Assembly: GCF_000368265.1 (NCBI RefSeq)
Contig: NZ_KB851219.1
Location: forward strand, 2,288,484 to 2,352,483
Reading direction: 5' to 3'
DNA length: 64,000 nucleotides
Origin: Acinetobacter brisouisimilis
GTDB taxonomy: Bacteria; Pseudomonadota; Gammaproteobacteria; Pseudomonadales; Moraxellaceae
The notes below the pieces were generated by a model. It worked only from the letters and a program-made list of their open reading frames with translations. It was not told the origin of the DNA and searched no databases. The position numbers and the translations under genes are program-made. The number at the start of each line of letters is the position of its first letter. Positions within the stretch are counted from its first letter, which is position 1. Positions 58,315 through 64,000 of the stretch are shown piece after piece.

Positions 58315-59568
58315 TTATTGCTGTTTACTGCCCCCACCAATCTGCCAGACATAGATAGGTTCTGTGCCATTGACAGCATAATCCCCGATAATACGTTGTT
58401 TAAAAATCAGTGGGTTATGTGATGCTGCGGTGCGGGCATTGCGCCAGAAGCGATCCAGACTTTTTTGGCTACTGGTGGCTGAGGCACCCAGTGCGTTAAA
58501 CAGATCACTGGTCAGTTGCAGTACCAGTGGTGCAATTGCAACCTGCGCTTGTGCTGACTCCAGTTCAGCGGCAATATTTGCCTGTTGCTCCAAAGCCTCA
58601 CGTTGATCGGCATGGGCAAAGTGCGCTTCATAAGCACGCTGTGCAGCTTCTGCGGCACGAATGGCAGTAGCTTCTGCGGCATAGGCTTGTGCCGATGCCA
58701 GCCCAATCACTTGCAATACTTGCGCGTCCTGATCGACCCGATCAGCATTGCCATGACTAAAGACACGGGTACGTGCCTTCACCTGACGGCTAAACTCGGC
58801 AACTGCGGCATGGGCGGTGCCTGCCAAGACACTGAGCAAGACCAGTTGATAGAACGCAGTTTGGTACTTAAAGCGGCTATCAAAATCAATAATGTTTTCT
58901 GGATCAACCTCGACCTCATGCAAAGTCGCCGTACCGCTGCCTGTAGTACGCTGGCCAAAACCATCCCAGTCATCTTCAATTGTGACATTCGGATGTGAGG
59001 TGCGCACCGCCGCAATCACGTTCTGCTTGGTGGCATCAATCTGGGCAAACAGGTCGAACCAGTCCGCAAAAATACTGCCCGTGGTGTAGTATTTTTTGCC
59101 ACTGACTGTCCAGCGTCCAGCATCATCTTGGTATAAACGGGTAATCACTTCACCAATTTTGACATCGCCCACTTCTGTCCATGCATTGCCGACCAATTCA
59201 CCTGCCACAAAACGTTCAAACCAGTGGGCTTGGCTATGATCGCGGTGCGCATTGAGGCGATCTTCGACAAAGGCAAAATGCCCGCGCAAGGCCTGTGGTA
59301 CATTGGAGTCAGCGCTTGCCAGTTCGATCAGGAGTTGGAACAATTGGGGGACTGAGGCGCCTGCACCGCCATACTCTACAGGCACACGTACCGCGCCAAA
59401 GCCTGCCTGTTTTAACCATTGAATCGGTTCATACGGCAGTTCTCGTTGTTGCTCGCGTTGCAAGGCGGTCTCGGCAATTTTCTGAAAAATTGGGCGAAAG
59501 CGCTGTGCCAATACCTCATAATCGGTACCAAGCGATAAATCTTGTTGTAATGCAGTTAAACTGGTCAT
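58315..59568 (-). CDS. SfnB/DszC-like flavin monooxygenase
   Basis: The 417-residue acyl-CoA-dehydrogenase-fold enzyme has FGAVRVPVEYGGAGASVPQ near residue 56, GNAWTEVG near 132, VSGKKYYTTGSIFADW near 155, DDWDGFGQRTTGSGT near 200 and DRFWRNARTAASHNP near 380. These are closer to SfnB and DszC than to fatty-acid dehydrogenases. It is transcribed from a good sigma-54 promoter with an SfnR-type enhancer, in parallel with the gene at 56739, and they may use different sulfur substrates. Confidence 0.83.
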   Translation of the reverse strand: MTSLTALQQDLSLGTDYEVLAQRFRPIFQKIAETALQREQQRELPYEPIQWLKQAGFGAVRVPVEYGGAGASVPQLFQLLIELASADSNVPQALRGHFAFVEDRLNAHRDHSQAHWFERFVAGELVGNAWTEVGDVKIGEVITRLYQDDAGRWTVSGKKYYTTGSIFADWFDLFAQIDATKQNVIAAVRTSHPNVTIEDDWDGFGQRTTGSGTATLHEVEVDPENIIDFDSRFKYQTAFYQLVLLSVLAGTAHAAVAEFSRQVKARTRVFSHGNADRVDQDAQVLQVIGLASAQAYAAEATAIRAAEAAQRAYEAHFAHADQREALEQQANIAAELESAQAQVAIAPLVLQLTSDLFNALGASATSSQKSLDRFWRNARTAASHNPLIFKQRIIGDYAVNGTEPIYVWQIGGGSKQQ

Positions 59569-59605
59569 GTGATCATTCTCATTTTATCGGTTTAACATGA
59601 CTCTT

Positions 59606-59619
59606 GCAGATGTTGTGCC
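59606..59619 (-). promoter_or_regulatory. Sigma-54 promoter of the 58315 gene
   Basis: On the minus strand TTGGCACAACATCTGCA has GG and GC 10 bp apart and matches TGGCACGN4TTGCA at most positions. The expected transcript start is about 25 nt before the ATG. Confidence 0.75.
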
Positions 59620-59692
59620 AACTTTAATCAATTGATTTTGTTTGAATTTTATTTTTAGTTACTGTTGATTGGACAGCGCTATGTTGAATTAC

Positions 59693-59708
59693 TGTTGCCA
59701 GAGCAACA
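59693..59708. promoter_or_regulatory. SfnR-type enhancer site 3
   Basis: TGTTGC-CAGA-GCAACA is a perfect inverted repeat with the same arms and spacing as site 1. It lies about 80 bp upstream of the sigma-54 promoter and just before the divergent LysR gene. Confidence 0.6.
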
Positions 59709-59745
59709 CTTGGGCAATCAGCGCCAGATTGCCAAATTGGGAGAA

Positions 59746-60696
59746 ATGATGGTCAAAAACTTGCGTCATCTTGACTTTAACCTGCTTAAGGCCATGGATA
59801 TTTTACTGGAAGAACGTAGCGTGACCCGCGCCGCAGAACGCCTGTTTATTACCCAACCTGCCATGAGCAGTATTTTGGCACGCTTACGTGACAGTTTTGA
59901 TGATCCATTATTTGTCCGTTCGCAGCGCGGCATTGTACCTACACCGCGCGCTTTGGAGCTGATCTGCCCGATCAAACAGATTTTGGGGCAGATTGATTTG
60001 CTGCTGCAACCGCTAGAGTTTAACCCTGCCACAGCTGAATTTACGGTACGTATAGCCGCCACGGACTATGCCCATCAGGTCATTTTAGTGCCATTTTTGG
60101 CAGCACTCAAACAACGAGCGCCGCATGTCCAAATCGCTTTGCTACCTTCAACCGACAAAGAAGCGCAGCGCCTGGAACAGGGTGAAATTGATTTGGCGCT
60201 GTCTACTTTTGAGCATAGCTGTGGCAATGAGTTGCATTATCTGCATCTGTTTGATGAATGTTATGTCAGCGTGATGCGTTTGGGACATCCCGCGTTGCAA
60301 CAGCACCTAACCTTAGATCATTTTTGTGAGTTGGATCATGCCTTAGTCTCCTTTCAAGGCAGTTTCTCAGGGATTACCGATCAACAATTGCAACAACTGG
60401 GTCGACAACGCCGCGTCACGCTGTCAGCATCGAGTTTTTTATTGCTGCCTGAGATTTTGCAAAATAGCGATCTAGTTGCGACTGTACCGAAACGTCTGGT
60501 GTGTAAACGCAAAGATTTAGCGATTGTGCCACCGCCACTGGAGATTCCAAGTTTTAGTAAAATTGCGCTGTGGCATGAACGTACCGAACATGACCCACGC
60601 CACCGCTGGTTACGTCAACTGATGTTAGAAATCTGCCAGAATGAAGAACATTTTGCACAAAATTGTGCGCTCTACACTCCGCTGGTCACAGCATGA
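59746..60696 (+). CDS. LysR-family regulator in the sulfur region
   Basis: The 316-residue protein is read from ATG 59746, after GGGAGAA; a TTG-initiated longer frame would cover the enhancer. The winged helix (LDFNLLKAMDILLEERSVTRAAERLFITQPAMSSILARLR) is of the NodD/NahR type. The effector is unknown. It is divergent from the SfnB-like gene and may control it or its neighbours. Confidence 0.88.
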   Translation: MMVKNLRHLDFNLLKAMDILLEERSVTRAAERLFITQPAMSSILARLRDSFDDPLFVRSQRGIVPTPRALELICPIKQILGQIDLLLQPLEFNPATAEFTVRIAATDYAHQVILVPFLAALKQRAPHVQIALLPSTDKEAQRLEQGEIDLALSTFEHSCGNELHYLHLFDECYVSVMRLGHPALQQHLTLDHFCELDHALVSFQGSFSGITDQQLQQLGRQRRVTLSASSFLLLPEILQNSDLVATVPKRLVCKRKDLAIVPPPLEIPSFSKIALWHERTEHDPRHRWLRQLMLEICQNEEHFAQNCALYTPLVTA

Positions 60697-60800
60697 AAAA
60701 AGTCAGCACAAGGCTTAATATCCATCAGTTAAGGAATTTAATAATCAAAGCTTTAAATTTTATAAATTCACAATAGCGTCTTATCTTTTTAAATCAGTTT

Positions 60801-60955
60801 TCTGGAGCTCATCACTACTTTTATTTCGGCAAAAGTAGGCAAAACCACTTGTCATCCACAAAACTCGTCCACCATCAGCAAATAATCGAATTTTTCGCAG
60901 AAACAAGCATTTTTTAATGTAGTCCTGCCTCAAACAGTTGCAGATGACATTTCCA
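60801..60955 (+). repeat. Dispersed intergenic repeat, copy C
   Basis: It shares CTACTTTT-TTTCGG, ACAAAACTCG and CTCAAACAGTTGCAGATGACAT with copies A and B, but is more diverged. The gap 60697-61054 has no gene. Confidence 0.6.
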
Positions 60956-60986
60956 CGAGTCAGATATCCTCATAAGTTTAAAAATT

Positions 60987-61012
60987 GCCAGTCAACGGTT
61001 TAGCTGACTGGC
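60987..61012 (-). terminator. Terminator of the Old Yellow Enzyme gene
   Basis: Stem GCCAGTCA/TGACTGGC (60987-60994, 61005-61012) is followed on the minus strand by AATTTTTAAA. Confidence 0.7.
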
Positions 61013-61054
61013 ATTAATACAAGGCTGACTTTTTCCGTGAGTATCACTTTACGA

Positions 61055-62146
61055 TTAATAACGCTCTAACCAGTGTGCATACGGTGCAGGCAACACCCAC
61101 GTCGGTTTTTCCAGTTGCAACGCTTTGGCAGCTTGCAACGGATAGTGCGGATTTGCCAAGAACGCACGCCCGATCATCACCAAATCCATTTGCTGCTGTT
61201 CCACTAAACGGTTGGCCAGTTCAGGTTTGTCTAGCCCCCACGAAGCAGCCACAGGCAAGTTGGCTTCACGGCGTACACGCTCAGAAACTGGGGCTAAAAA
61301 TGCAGATTCTGCCCATGGCACTCGGGCTTGAGGGATATTAAAATTAACACTGACATTGAGTAAATCCAGCCCATCAGTACGCAACTGTTTGACCAGTTCA
61401 ATTGACTCGCTCAAGGTTTCTTCGTCATTACCATCGTACTCAATCACGCCAAAGCGCGCGGTCAATGCTAAGTGCTCTGGCCAAACTTCACGTACCGCTG
61501 CAAAGGTTTCACGCAAAAAGCGGCTTCGCCCTGCAAAGTCACCGCCATACTGGTCTTGGCGCAGGTTGCTATGCTTGGAGAAAAAGCTTTGCGCCAAATA
61601 ACCATGCGCAAAATGTAGTTCTAACCATTCAAAACCTGCCTGCTTTGCACGGCGCGCAGCAGCAGCAAAATCTGCCTGAACCCGTTGAATATCGGCAAGA
61701 CTCATTTCCTGTGGTACACGTGGCAAGTTTTCACCATAGGCAATCGCCGATGCCCCAATTGGCTGCCAACCGCGTGGGTCATCAGCAGCAATATGGTCAT
61801 CGCCTTCCCACGGGCGGTTAGCGCTGGCTTTACGTCCTGCATGCGCAATCTGAATACCTGGCACGGCCCCTGCGGCTTTAATCGCCTGAGCAATCTGTGC
61901 CAATCCATCAATGTGCTCATCGCTCCATAAACCCAGACAGGCTGGAGTAATTCGTCCCTCAGGAGACACGCCTGTCGCTTCAACAATCACCAGACCTGCA
62001 CCACCACGCGCCATACTGGTGTAATGTGCCAGATGCCAGTCAGTGACCTTGCCCTCGACTGCACTGTACTGACACATCGGAGGGACTGCAATACGGTTAC
62101 GTAGCGTCACATCTTTAAGTTGGAAGGGAGTAAATAATGCCGTCAT
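61055..62146 (-). CDS. Old Yellow Enzyme, YqjM/XenA type
   Basis: The 363-residue FMN oxidoreductase is read from ATG 62146 (TAGAGG upstream). It opens with LFTPFQLKDVTLRNRIAVPPMCQYSA, whose Cys is the redox-tuning residue of the thermophilic-like OYE class. IQIAHAGRKAS near residue 100 and ELHFAHGYLAQSFFSKHSNLRQDQYGG near 180 carry substrate-binding His/Tyr. It reduces activated C=C bonds. In sulfur regions such enzymes often recycle or detoxify reactive products, but the role here is open. Confidence 0.92.
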   Translation of the reverse strand: MTALFTPFQLKDVTLRNRIAVPPMCQYSAVEGKVTDWHLAHYTSMARGGAGLVIVEATGVSPEGRITPACLGLWSDEHIDGLAQIAQAIKAAGAVPGIQIAHAGRKASANRPWEGDDHIAADDPRGWQPIGASAIAYGENLPRVPQEMSLADIQRVQADFAAAARRAKQAGFEWLELHFAHGYLAQSFFSKHSNLRQDQYGGDFAGRSRFLRETFAAVREVWPEHLALTARFGVIEYDGNDEETLSESIELVKQLRTDGLDLLNVSVNFNIPQARVPWAESAFLAPVSERVRREANLPVAASWGLDKPELANRLVEQQQMDLVMIGRAFLANPHYPLQAAKALQLEKPTWVLPAPYAHWLERY

Positions 62147-62260
62147 GCTAACCTCTAAATCGCGATAAAATCGCCTAAATTTCAAATCTAAATCATGTAT
62201 TTGTGTGAAAAATTCAAGAATTTCCTCATATCTGGCAAAGTCACCAATCTATGAGAGGCA

Positions 62261-62779
62261 TTAGCCATTTTTTGCCTGACGGGCAGCAGCTACCAAGCCC
62301 TCTAGCCAGTCCTGATGCCCATTGATCATCGGATTCGGTTTGGCTTGAGCCAGTTGTTTTGCAGGCTGCCCCAGTTGAGTTTCTTGGGTCAAGATACGCA
62401 CCCGACCAGCGTCTAAGTCTTCAACGAGCCATGCGTGATGCACATCCAGACGCTCGGCTGTACCGACCTCACCTGCCCAGCCATGCCATGCAATTCGTGC
62501 AGGCTCGCCTGCTTGCGGTGCAACCAGTTCAAGGACTTGGGCATCGACAGGAAAGCCAAAGGTTTTAAAGAAAAAGACCATGTCGACTTGTAGTTGCTTT
62601 GCACCTTCAGGCAGTTTAACATCGGAAGAATTGGCGTAGTAGCTTGGCCACTCATAAGCATTCACCAGATACGGCCATACCTCTGCGGCGCTTAGCCCTT
62701 TGACAATCACTTCATTGGAGCAGAAATTATCGGTTTCACCAGGAAGATAGCCTGCTGGCCAAACAATCGAATTCATCAT
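62261..62779 (-). CDS. SRPBCC (START-like) domain protein
   Basis: The 172-residue protein has the polyketide-cyclase-like START fold: VIVKGLSAAEVWPYLVNAYEWPSYYANSSDVKL near residue 25 and a C-terminal helix with HQDWLEGLVAAARQ. Such proteins bind hydrophobic ligands. No catalytic assignment is possible. It precedes the OYE gene on the same strand by 114 bp. Confidence 0.75.
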   Translation of the reverse strand: MMNSIVWPAGYLPGETDNFCSNEVIVKGLSAAEVWPYLVNAYEWPSYYANSSDVKLPEGAKQLQVDMVFFFKTFGFPVDAQVLELVAPQAGEPARIAWHGWAGEVGTAERLDVHHAWLVEDLDAGRVRILTQETQLGQPAKQLAQAKPNPMINGHQDWLEGLVAAARQAKNG

Positions 62780-62923
62780 GTGCCGTTTCTCGTATGTTTG
62801 TTCACAATCAGCGCTGTGCTATGGATCTAGTGACCATCATACAAGTGCTTTTATTATAAAAATAATCTTAAATTTCTATCTAATACATAGATAAAATTAA
62901 TATCTAAAATCAGGCATAAAAAA

Positions 62924-62943
62924 AGCGCATCCGAAAATGCGCT
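62924..62943 (-). terminator. Terminator between sfnG and the SRPBCC gene
   Basis: Stem AGCGCAT/ATGCGCT with a 6-nt loop is followed on the minus strand by seven T. Confidence 0.8.
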
Positions 62944-63066
62944 GTCAGTTGCTCAACTCGTCTGAGACTTTTTTCATTCCCCCGTTAACTTTCTCCCTCT
63001 GGGAGAAACACAAAGAGGGTATAAACAGTAATGAAAAAAGCCTATTGATTACCCACCTCTCCAAAT

Positions 63067-64000
63067 TTAAGCGACTTCTTTTGCCTGTTGTTGTTTTTGT
63101 TCCAATTCTCGCACTAACGGTAAAACCCGCTGCCCGAAATATTCAACTTCTTCAATAAAGTGCAGGAAGCCCGCCAAAATCAGATCTACTCCTGCCGCTT
63201 TATACGCCACAATACGCTCTGCGATTTGTTCAGGCGTACCGATCAGATTGGTTTTAAAGCCATCGTTATATTGCACCAGATCTTCAAAGCTAGACTTTGC
63301 CCAGTTACCCTCACCTTCAGGGCTGGCTGCACCTGCCTGACGGGTGGCATCAGCAAAGGCATTCACTGCTTCAGGGTTGGCATTGGCAATAATCTCTTGC
63401 AACACTGCTTGCGCTTCTTCTTCGGTATCCCGCGCGATAATAAAGGCGTTTAGACCGACTTTGACCTGATGCTGATTCTGCTTGGCTTTCGCTCGCAAAT
63501 CTTCGATCTGTTCACGAATTCCTTCAACCGTGTTGCCATTGGCAAAATACCAGTCCGAGACGCGTGATGCCATATCCCGTGCTGCACGTGATGTTCCACC
63601 TTGGAAAATTTCAGGGTGTGGCTGCTGCACAGGTTTTGGCTTTAAAGTGTAGTCTTTAAACTGATAATACTTGCCATCAAATGAAAAATTGTCAGTGGTC
63701 CAAATACCTTTCAGACTGCGAATAAACTCTTCTGAACGTGCATAACGCTGGTCATGATCAGGCCATTCTTCTCCAATCGCGTCGAACTCACCTTTAAACC
63801 AACCACTCACCACATTAATCGCAATTCGCCCTTGAGTTAAATAATCAATGGTCGCCAGTTGCTTGGCTGCCAGTGCAGGTTTCCACGGCCCTGGTAAAAT
63901 CGCAGCAATCACCTTGAGCTTTTCTGTTGCTGCCAAAATTGCGTGGCTAAACGAAACAGACTCATGTTGATTTTCCGCGCCATAACCCGCAGTAAAACGG
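63067..64000 (-). CDS. sfnG: Dimethylsulfone monooxygenase, C-terminal part (runs off window)
   Basis: The frame remains open at the window edge; 311 codons are visible. Translation reads RFTAGYGAENQHES, then KLKVIAAILPGPWKPALAAKQLATID, SGWFKGEFDAIGEEW, GGTSRAARDMASRVSDWYFANG and GEGNWAKSSFEDLVQYNDGFKTNLIGTP, all hallmarks of SfnG. This FMNH2-dependent luciferase-fold enzyme converts dimethylsulfone to methanesulfinate and formaldehyde to obtain sulfur. It anchors the sulfone interpretation of the region. The true start is outside the window. Confidence 0.92.
   Translation of the reverse strand, partial: RFTAGYGAENQHESVSFSHAILAATEKLKVIAAILPGPWKPALAAKQLATIDYLTQGRIAINVVSGWFKGEFDAIGEEWPDHDQRYARSEEFIRSLKGIWTTDNFSFDGKYYQFKDYTLKPKPVQQPHPEIFQGGTSRAARDMASRVSDWYFANGNTVEGIREQIEDLRAKAKQNQHQVKVGLNAFIIARDTEEEAQAVLQEIIANANPEAVNAFADATRQAGAASPEGEGNWAKSSFEDLVQYNDGFKTNLIGTPEQIAERIVAYKAAGVDLILAGFLHFIEEVEYFGQRVLPLVRELEQKQQQAKEVA

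Overview
The window looks like chromosomal DNA of an Acinetobacter species; the species itself cannot be named from sequence alone. The main pointers are an Omp33-36-type porin, a single-stranded DNA-binding protein with the long Gly/Asn/Gln linker common in Moraxellaceae, a MoaC-MoaB fusion, an ast arginine-catabolism operon beside a glutamate dehydrogenase, and a nas/nir/moa/mod nitrate cluster. Base composition and gene style are fairly uniform. I see no insertion sequence, prophage, integrase or CRISPR array.

Layout. 1-9.9 kb: end of a SWIM/SNF2-type helicase gene, ssb, a YajR-like MFS transporter, a DUF475 (TerC-like) membrane protein, tenA, an arsenic operon (arsC-arsR-acr3) with an operator inside its promoter, an RhtA-like exporter, glpM, a small gene behind a Fur box and a DUF1304 protein. 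10-18 kb: uvrA, omp33-36, two small lipoproteins, DedA, an orphan ParA, SirB2-like and BolA proteins and tRNA-Gly(GCC). 18.3-24.6 kb: a seven-gene tellurium-resistance-type (Ter) stress operon on the minus strand (terA, terD, DUF475, terE, TerD-vWA, AIM24-like and a frameshifted terD paralogue). 25-35.3 kb: an amino-acid permease, astCADBE, glutamate dehydrogenase and a HutC-type GntR regulator. 35.8-38 kb: a LysR regulator divergent from an MFS exporter.

38-55.3 kb is a functional island for nitrate assimilation. A minus-strand run goes from nitrate transporter through nirB, a NirD-flavoprotein fusion and nasA into mobA, moaA, moaD, moaE, moaCB, moeA and modABC. It therefore covers nitrate import, reduction to ammonium, molybdenum cofactor synthesis and molybdate uptake. 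Divergently lie nasT (ANTAR antiterminator) and nasS (nitrate sensor). Their intergenic region holds a sigma-54 promoter, an NtrC-like site and, at the predicted 5' end of the transcript, two hairpins with A1/G4 hexaloops, as expected of an ANTAR target RNA.

55.3-64 kb is an organosulfur (sulfone) scavenging region: an SfnR-like sigma-54 activator, two DszC/SfnB-like flavin monooxygenases, a LysR regulator, an Old Yellow Enzyme, an SRPBCC protein and a partial sfnG. Three copies of TGTTGY-N4-GCAACA lie upstream of two sigma-54 promoters, which suggests a local SfnR regulon. A dispersed intergenic repeat occurs three times in the right half of the window.
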